From the NCBI GenBank assembly GCA_910579275.1, contig CAJTTO010000019.1, forward strand, positions 1 through 64,000: a stretch of 64,000 bases of DNA, read 5' to 3'. Under the pieces are notes generated by a model. It had not been told where the DNA came from. It was given only the letters and a program-made list of their open reading frames with translations, and ran no database searches. Each line of letters opens with the position of its first letter. The stretch's first letter is position 1. The DNA is from an uncultured Lachnospiraceae bacterium. Its GTDB lineage: Bacteria; Bacillota; Clostridia; Lachnospirales; Lachnospiraceae. Shown here piece by piece: positions 23,231-32,805 of this stretch. Made by a program: the position numbers and the translations under genes.

Positions 23231-23271
23231 TTGACAAATCATTTGGAAAACACTATAATGAACAATGTTCA
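23231..23271 (+). promoter_or_regulatory. Promoter and likely TetR operator
   Basis: TTGACA (23231-23236), 17-nt spacer, TATAAT (23254-23259). A dyad TGAAC-AAT-GTTCA (23259-23271) starts at the last base of the -10 box and covers the start point, the usual position for an autoregulating TetR repressor. Confidence 0.7.
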
Positions 23272-23292
23272 GTATGAAAGGAGGGATACCCC

Positions 23293-23850
23293 GTGAATAC
23301 CATTATCACATCTAAAGAAGCTATTTTAGACAAGAGCCGGCACTTGGTGGCAACGGAGGGCTGGTCAGCCGTCAGCATTCGAACCGTCGCTGCCGCATGT
23401 GGCGTTTCCGCTGGCTCCATCTACAACTATTTTGCGTCCAAGTCCGAGCTAGTCACAGCCACTGTGGAAAGCATCTGGCATGATATCTTCCACTTTTCAG
23501 AGCGTCAGTCCGAATTTGACAGTTTCACAGACTGTGTGCAGTGGATTTTTGACAGCATAAAAACAGGCAGCGAAACATATCCCGGCTTTTTCTCCTCGCA
23601 CTCCATGCATTTTTTAGGAAGCGACAAGACAGACGGGAAACAGCTGATGGCACAGTCATGGGCGCACATTCAGGCAGAACTTTTTCGTGTTTTGGAAAAA
23701 GATAAGAAGATCCGTTCCGGCGTTTTTGACGAAATATTGACGCCGCAGAAATTTGTAGATATCGTATTTTCACTCATTATTTCCGCACTGATTCGCCAAA
23801 ATTATGACGACAGCAGTGTTCTGGAACTCATCAGACGAATTATTTATTGA
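23293..23850 (+). CDS. TetR family transcriptional regulator
   Basis: The 185-residue protein has the TetR helix-turn-helix (GWSAVSIRTVAAACGVSAGS, then IYNYFASKSELV) at residues 17-50 and a variable helical ligand domain. The start is GTG at 23293 with GAAAGGAGG upstream. It is 45 bp before a membrane protein gene on the same strand, which is the likely regulated partner. The ligand is unknown. Confidence 0.85.
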   Translation: MNTIITSKEAILDKSRHLVATEGWSAVSIRTVAAACGVSAGSIYNYFASKSELVTATVESIWHDIFHFSERQSEFDSFTDCVQWIFDSIKTGSETYPGFFSSHSMHFLGSDKTDGKQLMAQSWAHIQAELFRVLEKDKKIRSGVFDEILTPQKFVDIVFSLIISALIRQNYDDSSVLELIRRIIY

Positions 23851-23895
23851 TTTTATACAGGGAAAATCCCGAAAATATTTTAGGAGGAAAAACTT

Positions 23896-24564
23896 ATGCA
23901 GGCTATCGTAGAAACATTATTTGACACAGTTTACCTAATCACAGTCATTACCCTCGGAATCATCATAATTCGCAAAAGCAATGCGCGCAGACAATACCGG
24001 CTGTTCGGCATTATGGCAGTCGTGCTTGGGCTTGGCGACTCCTTCCATCTGGTTCCGCGCGCACTCGCGCTGTGCACCACCGGACTGGAAAACTATACCG
24101 TTGCCCTCGGTGTCGGCAAGCTCATCACCTCCGTCACAATGACGATTTTTTACATTCTCTTGTATTATGTATGGCGGAGCCGCTATCACATTTCCGGAAA
24201 AAACGGGATAACGGCTGTCGTATACCTGTTGTCCGCACTCCGTGTCCTTTTGTGTCTCTGTCCGCAAAACGGCTGGCTGCGTCCAAATCCGCCACTCGTA
24301 TGGGGCATTTACCGCAACATTCCTTTTGCATTGTTTGGTCTGCTCATTATCGTACTGTTTTTTCAGGAGGCGAGACGGCAGCATGACACTGCCTTTCAGT
24401 ATATGTGGCTGACCATTGTGCTAAGCTTTGGTTTTTACATTCCCGTTGTGCTATGGACAGACTCAATTCCCATGATTGGCATGCTTATGATACCAAAAAC
24501 CTGCGCCTATGTATGGACTGTCCTGATTGGCTATCGGGCAATGCGCAGCGAAAACGAAGCTTAG
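23896..24564 (+). CDS. Integral membrane protein, about six to seven spans, unknown
   Basis: The 222-residue protein consists of hydrophobic segments (VYLITVITLGIIII, YRLFGIMAVVLGLG, SVTMTIFYILLYYV, AVVYLLSALRVLLC, FALFGLLIIVLFF, MWLTIVLSFGFYIPVV, MLMIPKTCAYVWTVLI) joined by short loops with charged residues. There are no transporter motifs I know. AGGAGG precedes the ATG. Co-transcription with the TetR gene suggests a regulated stress or drug-related role. Its stop codon overlaps the stop codon of the convergent response regulator. Confidence 0.65.
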   Translation: MQAIVETLFDTVYLITVITLGIIIIRKSNARRQYRLFGIMAVVLGLGDSFHLVPRALALCTTGLENYTVALGVGKLITSVTMTIFYILLYYVWRSRYHISGKNGITAVVYLLSALRVLLCLCPQNGWLRPNPPLVWGIYRNIPFALFGLLIIVLFFQEARRQHDTAFQYMWLTIVLSFGFYIPVVLWTDSIPMIGMLMIPKTCAYVWTVLIGYRAMRSENEA

Positions 24565-25340
24565 GACGTTTCGCACAAAATCTTTTGAATTTCCTGAAGC
24601 AGCCGTTCCTTCACCGGCGGCTTCAGGAAATATCCTGCCGGTTTTAATTTCAGCACTGCCTCAATGTTTTCGCGGTCGTTTATCGCAGTCAGGAATACCA
24701 CAGGAATGCTCGTTAAATCCGCGTCGGCACGTATCATTTCCAGTGTCATTTTCCCGTCGCAGACCGGCATTTCATAGTCCAGCAAAATCAAATCCGGTCT
24801 CTTTTTTCCGATGGAAGTCATTGCCTGCGCGCCGGAAATCGCCATGGCAACCTCATAGGTATCCTCCAGCATTGCCTTTATCGTCCGAAGTGCCGTACCG
24901 TTGTCATCCACGACCAGAATCCGTTTTTTTCCACCATTGTCTCTGTTTTCCTGCAGTGCCGCCTGCTCGACTTTCCCCTCCTCGAGGCCAAGCCGTCTGC
25001 ACACTGCGTTCATAATCACCGTATTCTCCACAGGACGAATCAGATTTTCAAACTGCTCTCCCTCATAATACTTAAAAAATCTGCCACTCTCCTCTTTTGT
25101 CCCAATGGTCAGTACCGGAATCTGCGCATACTGGTCACTCAGCAGGAAAAAGATGGACGTGTCGATGTCATAAGCGCCAATCAGGCTGATAACCACCATA
25201 TCAGGGTTTACAATTTTTAACATGCCCTCCAGAACACCCGCGTTCTCTGAGCAGAGCTGCACATGAAAATACTGGGACAAGAATTGATTTGTCTCGTTCA
25301 CCACGGTATTAAACTTTCCAATTAAAAGTATCTTTTTCAT
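24561..25340 (-). CDS. Two-receiver response regulator without output domain
   Basis: The 259-residue protein has an N-terminal receiver-like fold (MKKILLIGKFNTVVNETNQF) in which the usual acidic pair and phospho-Asp are not conserved, then a second, intact receiver from about residue 140 (RILVVDDNGTALRTIKAMLE; phospho-Asp in LILLDYEMPVCDG; Thr in VVFLTAIND; Lys in FLKPPVKE). There is no DNA-binding domain. It follows the hybrid kinase by 23 bp and is likely phosphorylated through its HPt domain. ATG at 25340 has GGAGG. It may act through protein contacts. Confidence 0.8.
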   Translation of the reverse strand: MKKILLIGKFNTVVNETNQFLSQYFHVQLCSENAGVLEGMLKIVNPDMVVISLIGAYDIDTSIFFLLSDQYAQIPVLTIGTKEESGRFFKYYEGEQFENLIRPVENTVIMNAVCRRLGLEEGKVEQAALQENRDNGGKKRILVVDDNGTALRTIKAMLEDTYEVAMAISGAQAMTSIGKKRPDLILLDYEMPVCDGKMTLEMIRADADLTSIPVVFLTAINDRENIEAVLKLKPAGYFLKPPVKERLLQEIQKILCETS

Positions 25341-25363
25341 TTCGTCCTCCAATCACTGCGACA

Positions 25364-28300
25364 TTACTTTGATTCAGTCTTTGATTCTGCCTTCCGTCCT
25401 GCCATTTGTCCTGACAGCAGATTTGCAAGTCGTTCGGATTCCTCCGGATCCAGATTGGTCACTGCCTCTGCAAGTTTTTGGATATTCTGCCCGATTTCTG
25501 CCGGATAATCATATTCCCTCAGCTGTTTCATCCATTCGTCCGCCCGATCAATTTCCATCTCCTGCATGCTGACACGCACCATCTCAACAAGTGCCTGTAT
25601 CACGGAATAATCGGTAACTTCCTTCCCTGTTCCGGTTCCGATGCCAAAAATCCCCTTCAATTTCAGCCTGTAACTGCGCCATTCTTCCAAGAATATCGCA
25701 GTCATAGACATAATCACATCTATTCTACCACCTTTTGCAGCAGATTCCAATACCCTAGCCATACCTGACAATGGTATAATTCCGATTGTTGCCGCAAGGC
25801 TCTTCATCGCATGTACCTGAATGCGGTATGACTCCAAATAATTTTCCTCTTTACACTGCTCATATGCCTGTTCCAGACAATCTGCCGCCGCGTCAATCTG
25901 GTCATAAAATTCCTTGACCGTATATGTAATCAATTCCATATCCGGCAGATGCAGCCATGCATAATTCCAGTCAATCCCGTCCACAAGAGGCAGTTTTTCC
26001 AAATCCGTTTCCGGAGCCGCCTGCGCTGACGGCATTTTGGGTGATTCCGCCGGTGACCGCAGCAACGTTTCCGGCAGCATATTTTGAATCATTTTTTCAA
26101 GTTTATCCGGAACAATCGGTTTCGACAGAAAATCGTCAAACCCCTCCGACAGATAAGCTTCTTTTGCCCCTGACACAGCATTCGCCGTCAGTACGACAAC
26201 AGGCGTATCTTTACAAGGGGACTCCGCCAGCGCTTTTATGCGGTGCAGCGTTTCCACTCCATCCATTTCCGGCATCATATGATCCAAAAAGATTAGGTCA
26301 TAGCGGTTCTCCTGAACAAGCTGCAGGCACTCTGCGCCGCCGGCAGCTTCCGTCACCTGAATCTTTGTCTCTTTCAGCAGATTTCGCAGCACCTTGCGGT
26401 TTACGGCATTATCATCCACCACCAGTATCTTTGCATCCGGCGCATAAAGCGTTGTTTCATAGTTAAAATTCTCTGCCATATTCTGTACTTTTGACTCAAA
26501 ATCACCAATCGGTGTATGGTCGATTATCTTTTGTTCCAGCTCAAAGTAAAACAGAGAACCCTTTCCGTATTCACTCTCAACATGCAGTCTGCTGCCCAGC
26601 AGTGCCAGCAGCTGAATCGTAATACTCATTCCCAGTCCGGTACCTTCAATATTGCGGTTTCTATCCTCCTCAATCCGCTCAAACTCTGCGGAAAGTTTCG
26701 GCAAGTCTTCTGGCTTGATTCCAATTCCTGTGTCCTCCACCTCAAAGCGCAGCACTGCCGTCTCACCCGCAACATGTGTTCGAACCCGCAGCCAGACCGT
26801 TCCCTCGTGCGTGTATTTGACTGCATTGGTCAGAATGTTGATTAATATTTGCCGTATCCGCACATCGTCCCCATATAAGCGGGAAGGAATATCATGGTCA
26901 ACGGCAACCTCCAGCTTAAGCGCCTTGTCCGTCGCGCGCTGTGATGTCATATTTACCAAATCATGAATCAGGCTGCTGATATCATACACGACTGGCACAA
27001 TCTCCATTTTTCCGGAATCAATCTTGGAAAAATCCAGAATGTCATTAATCAGCGACAGCAAGGACTGACCTGCCGTGTAAATATCCATCGCGTATTCCCT
27101 GACATTTTGTTCCTTCGACTCCCGCAGAATCATCTCGTCCATGCCAAGCACTGCATTGATTGGCGTGCGGATTTCGTGAGACATCTGCGCAAGAAATTTT
27201 CCTTTTGCCTCATTTGCAGCAAGCGCTTCGTGCCTTGCTGTATCTGCTTCCTTGTTCGCCTGTGCCAGCAGTTTATTCTGCTCTTCTGCCGCCCTCACTT
27301 TTTCCTCCGCGTCCAACCGGTATTCCTTTGAAATCTGCAAGATGTGCAGGATTGCCAGCAGCATTCCGGATGACGTCATACCATGTAACTCTGCCACTTT
27401 TGCAAAAGCGTACATAGAAAAAAAATTCAGAACTATCTTGACCGTTTCCCCTGTCAGCAGCAAAAGAATGGATAAAATCGGTAAAATTTTCTGGCAGCGG
27501 CTGCTTTTATTTTTCATCTGCAGCAGGCTGACAAGCCCCGTCGCACAGACAAGGCAGACAACCGCTGTCGATACATCCGCCATGTCTGTCAGGTTCCATA
27601 TCCCTATCCATTCCAGTAAAATCTGTGCCAGCGCATTACAGATGGCTATACACAGTAGCCCTGCAAAGCGGCGCTGATAAATGCTGCGCAGATTCCGCTC
27701 AAAATAGAGTGCCAGAAACACAGGAAGCATCAGCATCAGATGTTCCTGTATCACATAGGCATTGTACATATCAAAAAAAATGTTCAGGGTGCCTGTGCCG
27801 ATAAAGCAGTAAACGCCTGCTGTGAGACCAAACAGTCCGAGATAAAACTCACCCCGGCTTGGCTGGCTGGTGTACCGGCGAATCATCGCAAGCACAAACA
27901 TGATAATTGCTGTAATCACAATCAGCAGGCAGCAGACAATGTCCGCCAGATTGCTGCCCACCAGCCCGATTACAATGGTATCGCTTGTCTCCACAATAAC
28001 GTTGCCTAATGCAATCTCCCTGTCCTGATTCAGCACGGTCAGTTCAATGCACAGTTCTCCCCAAGTCCCGCCATCCGCAATGACATCCGGAATATTCACA
28101 TAGTGTTCCCCGTCCGAACGAACATTCGGTAAATCCTGCTGATAGCGCAGCTCTCCATCCAAAAGGACACGCACATCCGCATTCTCGGTGGAAAACCGCA
28201 GTGTCAGATTCGAATATTCTTCCGGCAGTGTATTTTGAAAAATAATTGTCTCTGAATCCTGAACTTTTCCTGAATAGGGCAGATTCACTTCCGCCTTCTC

Positions 28301-28465
28301 CACACTCTCCGGAGTTGTCATTAGCCAGCCCTCATCCAAATAATATTCAAGCTTCTCGTATGGCATGGACGCCTCCCCATACTCTGGATGCCGGAAAAAC
28401 GCTATCACCATAAGGACAGCGACCAAAAATATAATCATTCCTGAAAATTTTCGTATATATTTCAT
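25364..28465 (-). CDS. Hybrid sensor histidine kinase with 7TM sensor, receiver and HPt domains
   Basis: About 1033 residues. In order: one N-terminal span, an extracellular beta-rich domain (as in 7TMR-DISM sensors), about seven spans (VGSNLADIVCCLLIVITAII onward), a coiled linker, HisKA with phospho-His in FLAQMSHEIRTPINAVLGMD, HATPase (DTGIGI, GTGLGMSI), a receiver with DDNAVNRKVLRNLL and Asp in FLDHMMPEMDG, and an HPt domain with His in IQVHAMKSLAATIG. This is a full internal phosphorelay. The signal is unknown. The ATG at 28465 is chosen; the frame is open to 28585, which would overlap the lipoprotein gene by 47 nt. Confidence 0.85.
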   Translation of the reverse strand: MKYIRKFSGMIIFLVAVLMVIAFFRHPEYGEASMPYEKLEYYLDEGWLMTTPESVEKAEVNLPYSGKVQDSETIIFQNTLPEEYSNLTLRFSTENADVRVLLDGELRYQQDLPNVRSDGEHYVNIPDVIADGGTWGELCIELTVLNQDREIALGNVIVETSDTIVIGLVGSNLADIVCCLLIVITAIIMFVLAMIRRYTSQPSRGEFYLGLFGLTAGVYCFIGTGTLNIFFDMYNAYVIQEHLMLMLPVFLALYFERNLRSIYQRRFAGLLCIAICNALAQILLEWIGIWNLTDMADVSTAVVCLVCATGLVSLLQMKNKSSRCQKILPILSILLLLTGETVKIVLNFFSMYAFAKVAELHGMTSSGMLLAILHILQISKEYRLDAEEKVRAAEEQNKLLAQANKEADTARHEALAANEAKGKFLAQMSHEIRTPINAVLGMDEMILRESKEQNVREYAMDIYTAGQSLLSLINDILDFSKIDSGKMEIVPVVYDISSLIHDLVNMTSQRATDKALKLEVAVDHDIPSRLYGDDVRIRQILINILTNAVKYTHEGTVWLRVRTHVAGETAVLRFEVEDTGIGIKPEDLPKLSAEFERIEEDRNRNIEGTGLGMSITIQLLALLGSRLHVESEYGKGSLFYFELEQKIIDHTPIGDFESKVQNMAENFNYETTLYAPDAKILVVDDNAVNRKVLRNLLKETKIQVTEAAGGAECLQLVQENRYDLIFLDHMMPEMDGVETLHRIKALAESPCKDTPVVVLTANAVSGAKEAYLSEGFDDFLSKPIVPDKLEKMIQNMLPETLLRSPAESPKMPSAQAAPETDLEKLPLVDGIDWNYAWLHLPDMELITYTVKEFYDQIDAAADCLEQAYEQCKEENYLESYRIQVHAMKSLAATIGIIPLSGMARVLESAAKGGRIDVIMSMTAIFLEEWRSYRLKLKGIFGIGTGTGKEVTDYSVIQALVEMVRVSMQEMEIDRADEWMKQLREYDYPAEIGQNIQKLAEAVTNLDPEESERLANLLSGQMAGRKAESKTESK

Positions 28466-28538
28466 TTTTCTATGCTTACTTCTTTCCTTTTCTCTAACGT
28501 ATAATCGGTTCTTTGTGACTTGTGCAGATAAAAAATTT

Positions 28539-30140
28539 TTAACCGGGATAAGGCACCCTCTCAAAGTATTCATTTTCTGACACACCGTCTACCAAGAGCT
28601 GCCACTGCTCCTCGTCACGCACATAGCTGATCGTACCTGTCTCTCCGGTATCCAGCCGGAAATGCGCAGTCCCTGCATTATCGGTTCCTGTAATCTTAAG
28701 TACGCTGCCTACGGGGATTGTCGTCTCGACACCCTCCAGAGTCACTGGCAGTTCTTTCGCCACTGTCAACTCATATGGCGTATCAATCGCAAAGAAGTCC
28801 TCTGTTTGAACCAGCTTTCCTTCCTCCGTCAATTGATAGGTCATACTGCCCGCATATGAACCGAACACACTCAGTCGCATGAACAAGCCTACCGCATCCG
28901 TTCCCAGATAAAATTTTCCGGATGCCCCTAAATAACCGCCCTCAAAAGAGGCACCGTCCAGTTTGTCGCACGCCCGCACTTTGCCGTCTGTGACCTCATA
29001 CACATACGTCACAAAATCATCTGATGCGTCATCACAGTAAAATACCAGAAAGCTGCGCCCGTCCGCGCGTTTTATCATATATCCCATCACAAAGCGGCTA
29101 AATGCCCCGACTGTCTCCCGCGAATCGCCTGACACAACCGTCACTTCTGTCTCCCCATATTCTTCATTGGAGACAGTCGCAACCATCACCTTGCCGTCCT
29201 CTCCTAGCAGTCTTGAAACATCCTCATTTTCCATCACGCGTGCAATAACGCTGCTGCACGGGCTTGTAAACTCCTCTTTGAGATATTGGTCAAACACATC
29301 ATACGGCAGTGTCACGGACGGCATGCCCGTCACGTAAGGCGCAACAGTATACAGACCATATTCTATCACGATTCCTGTATTGTCCAGATACCAGCACATC
29401 GGCGTCTCGCCAAACGTATATGTCTCCACGACCTCCCGATATTCCGGAAAAAGACCGTCCCCGTAATTTTCTTCCAACTCCTTTATAATGTAATTGACAG
29501 CAGTGTCATAAAAACCATCCGCATCACTCAAAATCTCCTCAAGCTGCAGCTTTTTTCCGGTTTTGACATCAAAAGTTGCTCCGTCAATAGCGTAAAAGTC
29601 ATGCGCTCCGCCAGTATACTCACCATAGATGCTGCAAAAACTGGCAACACGGTTATCAATTCTGCTCACCATAACAGTCTCACTGTCATAGTAATTGACA
29701 AAGTAATTCTTTTCATCCAAGGAATCATAGTGCTCCCTGGCTATTTGCAGCAGTTCTTCATAGTCTCCTGTAAGTCCGCCCCACTGCGTTGTCAGCGCAG
29801 TGTTAAGCGCCTCAAAACCGTCTCCTGCAACCTCAACCTTGTCCGCATCAGCTTTCAACAGAACAGTCTTGCCGTCATCTGTGCGCCACTCTTTTTTCTC
29901 CGGCGTAATGCTGATTGCAGGAGCATTCTCGCCTGTCGTTTCGTTTTGCACCATGTCCGGCTCCTCATTTTTTATCATTTCGCTCTCAGAATCTTTGCGC
30001 TCAGAGTCTTCCTCTTCTTCGCTCTGAATCTGTGACTCAGGCACTGCCTCAGCTTCCGGCTGCCCGCCATGGCCTGCCCCGCATCCGACCATCGTCAGGC
30101 ACGATAAAATCCATATTATGCACCAAATCTGCTTTTTCAT
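28539..30140 (-). CDS. Lipoprotein with DUF3298/RsiV-like domain
   Basis: The 533-residue product starts MKKQIWCIIWILSCLTMVGC, a lipoprotein signal with lipobox (MVGC). A Glu/Ser-rich linker follows, then a domain of about 200 residues with GEYTGGAHDFYAIDGATFDV, TGKKLQLEEILSD and the pattern of DUF4163/DUF3298 proteins such as RsiV, and a C-terminal beta-rich half ending with an SH3-like segment (VLKITGTDNAGTAHFRLD). RsiV-like domains are extracytoplasmic sensors that bind lysozyme in some species; here there is no sigma factor next to it. The gene directly precedes the hybrid kinase, so it may supply its signal. Confidence 0.7.
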   Translation of the reverse strand: MKKQIWCIIWILSCLTMVGCGAGHGGQPEAEAVPESQIQSEEEEDSERKDSESEMIKNEEPDMVQNETTGENAPAISITPEKKEWRTDDGKTVLLKADADKVEVAGDGFEALNTALTTQWGGLTGDYEELLQIAREHYDSLDEKNYFVNYYDSETVMVSRIDNRVASFCSIYGEYTGGAHDFYAIDGATFDVKTGKKLQLEEILSDADGFYDTAVNYIIKELEENYGDGLFPEYREVVETYTFGETPMCWYLDNTGIVIEYGLYTVAPYVTGMPSVTLPYDVFDQYLKEEFTSPCSSVIARVMENEDVSRLLGEDGKVMVATVSNEEYGETEVTVVSGDSRETVGAFSRFVMGYMIKRADGRSFLVFYCDDASDDFVTYVYEVTDGKVRACDKLDGASFEGGYLGASGKFYLGTDAVGLFMRLSVFGSYAGSMTYQLTEEGKLVQTEDFFAIDTPYELTVAKELPVTLEGVETTIPVGSVLKITGTDNAGTAHFRLDTGETGTISYVRDEEQWQLLVDGVSENEYFERVPYPG

Positions 30141-30207
30141 AACGAATCTGCTTTTCCTTCCCCATATTATTCTTTGAATTGCCGCCATCCATGCGCAAAA
30201 ATGCCAA

Positions 30208-30239
30208 AGTGCAAGACCTGAATCCTCAGACCCTGCACT
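30208..30239 (-). terminator. Hairpin after the nitroreductase-like gene
   Basis: AGTGCA (30208-30213) pairs with TGCACT (30234-30239) and CTGA with TCAG (30218-30221, 30226-30229) inside. A weak T-rich tail follows on the minus strand. Confidence 0.5.
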
Positions 30240-30264
30240 GTGATTGCTCTTTCTTGGAATGTCC

Positions 30265-30807
30265 CTACAAAAATTTCACCAGCTCTTCCGCACTCTTTCT
30301 TTTCGGCGCAGCCGGATCCTCGTCCGCATAACCCACAGCCACGAGCGCAGCCACTTTCTGTCCCTCCTCGATTCCAATAATCTCTGCCACTTTCGTCTCG
30401 TCAAAAATGCCGAGTATAACAGCGCCTACCCCTTTATCATGGGCAGCAAGGCAGAAAGTCTGTGTCGCAAGGCCTGCATCGAACACTTCCCAGCGATCCT
30501 CTTTCGATGTCGTATAGGAGCCATCCCGCTCAAAACCGCTTCTGCCGTGTACCATGTTGACTACAACAAGCGCAGCACATCCTTTAATGATACCATTATT
30601 GTGTTCAAATCCAAGCGTTGCCTCCTCCGCAATTTTTGCCTTGATATCCGCATTTTCAACAACCACATACCTTGTCACCTGCGTATTTTTCCATGACGGC
30701 GCAAAGGATGCAGCCGACACGATTTCCTGCATTACCTCATGCGGCACCTGCTCTGCCTTAAACTTTCTGATGCTTCTTCTTGTCTCAATACACTTGATTG
30801 TTTCCAT
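30265..30807 (-). CDS. Nitroreductase family protein
   Basis: The 180-residue protein starts METIKCIETRRSIRKFKAEQ with the FMN-phosphate-contacting RRSIRK motif, has AASFAPSWKNTQVTRYVVVE and GAVILGIFDETKVAEIIGI, and the C-terminal VALVAVGYAD pattern of the nitroreductase fold. These enzymes use FMN and NAD(P)H to reduce nitro compounds, quinones or other substrates. The physiological substrate cannot be told. Single gene with its own terminator. Confidence 0.85.
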   Translation of the reverse strand: METIKCIETRRSIRKFKAEQVPHEVMQEIVSAASFAPSWKNTQVTRYVVVENADIKAKIAEEATLGFEHNNGIIKGCAALVVVNMVHGRSGFERDGSYTTSKEDRWEVFDAGLATQTFCLAAHDKGVGAVILGIFDETKVAEIIGIEEGQKVAALVAVGYADEDPAAPKRKSAEELVKFL

Positions 30808-30907
30808 AGTACTACCTCGCTTTCCTTTGTTTATTATTTGTTATGGCAGCTGTTCTCTTCTGCCGCGCTTCTATCGTCACGCCTTTGTTTTATTTTGTGC
30901 AAGCAGC

Positions 30908-31825
30908 CTATTTCAAGAATCCGTTTACAATCTGCTCCTCCGCCTCTGCCTCTGTCAGTCCCAGCGTCATCAGCTTAATCAGCTGCTCGCCTGCAATTTT
31001 TCCGATTGCAGCCTCGTGAATCAGGCTTGCATCAATGCTGTTTGCCGTAATCTCAGGGATTGCGCGCACCACTGCGTTGTCCATGATAATCGCGTCGCAC
31101 TCGGAATGCCCTGCGCACTTGTTGTTTCCATTGATGTGTGAATAAAAAGTCTGCTCGGACGAATCCTTTGCCACAGAACGCGAAATAACATTGGTACTCG
31201 AATCCTCACCGTCCAAATCTACATAAAAGTTCGTCGTCGCTTTCTGTTTCCCATGTGTCATTAACTTTTCCTTGATGACAAGCTGTGCGCCCTTTCCAAG
31301 TTTCGCCCTTGTAACTCTGTCCGTGGAGTCCACACCTCTGATTTGAACCGTGTCCATCTCCATATAGCTGTCCTCGTCCAGATTGACAATCGTTTCCGGA
31401 TTCATCACACGCTCCCCGGTACCCTCGCCGGAACCATAATGTTTCTCCACATACCGCACTTTCGCATTTTTTCCGATGAAAAAAGAATGAATTCCGCTGT
31501 GCTCGCTCGTCTTGCTTCCGCCATTGTGGATGCCGCACCCTGCTACAATCGTGACATCACAGTCCTCTCCAATGTGAAAATCATTGTACACCAGCTCCTT
31601 GAGTCCTGTCTGTGTCATCAGTACAGGAATATGCACGCTTTCCTTTTTGGTACCGGGCTTGATAAAAATGTCAATTCCCGGCTTATCCTCTTTTGGGACA
31701 ATCTCGATATGCTCTGTGGACTGTCTTCCTGCCGACACTCCGTTCGCGCGGATATTATAGGCGCCTGCAGGCACTTCGTGTAAATCCGCAACCTGCATCA
31801 GCAATGTTTTCTGAATCTCATCCAT
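30908..31825 (-). CDS. sufB: SufB/SufD-family Fe-S assembly scaffold (minimal SufB)
   Basis: The 305-residue protein has the right-handed beta-helix repeats of SufB/SufD (DVTIVAGCGIHNGGSKTSEH, VRYVEKHYGSGEGTG) and the C-terminal helical part (ANSIDASLIHEAAIGKIAGE QLIKLMTLGLTEAEAEE) that binds SufC. It is shorter than Escherichia coli SufB (about 495). Together with SufC only, it forms the minimal SufBC (SMS) Fe-S system described in archaea and some anaerobic bacteria. ATG at 31825 has GGAGG and overlaps sufC by 8 nt. Confidence 0.85.
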   Translation of the reverse strand: MDEIQKTLLMQVADLHEVPAGAYNIRANGVSAGRQSTEHIEIVPKEDKPGIDIFIKPGTKKESVHIPVLMTQTGLKELVYNDFHIGEDCDVTIVAGCGIHNGGSKTSEHSGIHSFFIGKNAKVRYVEKHYGSGEGTGERVMNPETIVNLDEDSYMEMDTVQIRGVDSTDRVTRAKLGKGAQLVIKEKLMTHGKQKATTNFYVDLDGEDSSTNVISRSVAKDSSEQTFYSHINGNNKCAGHSECDAIIMDNAVVRAIPEITANSIDASLIHEAAIGKIAGEQLIKLMTLGLTEAEAEEQIVNGFLK

Positions 31826-32546
31826 GTATACACCCTCCTGCATTATGTCTGCACTCAAGATTGCCGTTTAGCAGCTTTGGCAGTATCGCTGCCTTCGCAC
31901 CCATGTCCTGTATCTCACCGTTTGCAATCACGACAATTTTGTCCGCAATGTCGAGAATGCGCTCCTGATGCGAGATAATCACAATGTTTCCCTGTGTCTT
32001 GTCATGCATCTTTTCAAACACTTTGATTAAATTCTGAAAACTCCACAAATCAATCCCTGCCTCCGGCTCGTCAAACACAGACAGCTTCATGCCTCTGGCA
32101 ATAACGGTCGCAATCTCTATCCGCTTGAGTTCGCCGCCCGACAGGCTGGCATTTACCTCGCGATTAATATAATCCCGCGCACAGAGTCCTACCTCTGCAA
32201 GATATTTACATGCGCCTTCCACACTAAGCTGCTCCCTTGCCGCCAATCGGATGAGATCAAGCACCGTGATTCCCTTAAACCGAACCGGCTGCTGAAAGGC
32301 AAAACTGATGCCCAGATTCGCCCGCTCCGTAATAGACAGCTCCGTAATATCCTGCCCTTCAAAGTAAATACGCCCCTCTGTCGGCTGTATGATTCCAGCA
32401 ATCATCTTGGCAAGGGTCGATTTTCCGCCCCCGTTTGGTCCGGTGATTGCCGTAAATCGGTCATCTATTTTTAGGTCAATATGATTCAATATATCCTTTC
32501 CATTCCCATCATCAACATGGTAGGATATATCCTTTAATTCTAGCAC
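31818..32546 (-). CDS. sufC: Fe-S assembly ATPase SufC
   Basis: The 242-residue ABC ATPase has Walker A GPNGGGKSTLAKM, signature LSGGELKRIEIATVIARG, Walker B LSVFDEPEAGIDLW (the SufC-type EPEAG variant) and the H-loop IISHQERIL. It has no membrane partner and forms the engine of the Suf complex. The start is GTG at 32546 with AGGAGG upstream. Confidence 0.88.
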   Translation of the reverse strand: MLELKDISYHVDDGNGKDILNHIDLKIDDRFTAITGPNGGGKSTLAKMIAGIIQPTEGRIYFEGQDITELSITERANLGISFAFQQPVRFKGITVLDLIRLAAREQLSVEGACKYLAEVGLCARDYINREVNASLSGGELKRIEIATVIARGMKLSVFDEPEAGIDLWSFQNLIKVFEKMHDKTQGNIVIISHQERILDIADKIVVIANGEIQDMGAKAAILPKLLNGNLECRHNAGGCIHG

Positions 32547-32573
32547 GTATCCGCGCCTCCTCTCCTGATGTCT

Positions 32574-32739
32574 CTAGTGTACTGTCCGGATTATATTCAG
32601 GCAAACCTCCTTGCCTAAATTTCCATCAGACTGCGTTGTCGGCGGTCAACGATGCCACCGCATCGCCTCCCTTCTCCGCCTTGCTGATGAAAATTTATCC
32701 TGCGGAGTTTCGCCAGATATAATCTGGACAGCACACTAG
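32574..32739. mobile_element. MITE-like palindromic element, 166 bp
   Basis: The ends CTAGTGTACTGTCC (32574-32587) and GGACAGCACACTAG (32726-32739) are an inverted repeat with one mismatch. Pairing continues inward with interruptions (GGATTATATTC with GATATAATC; TAAATTTCCATCAG with CTGATGAAAATTTA), and the centre holds CGATGC-CACC-GCATCG. Almost the entire element folds on itself. It lies just upstream of sufC, so it may carry promoter or attenuation signals. No gene inside. Confidence 0.8.
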
Positions 32740-32805
32740 GTTTAATTTATACGCTCTTTCAGTATAACCAATATTTTACAAAAAAGCGACTGTTTTTTGA
32801 AATTT

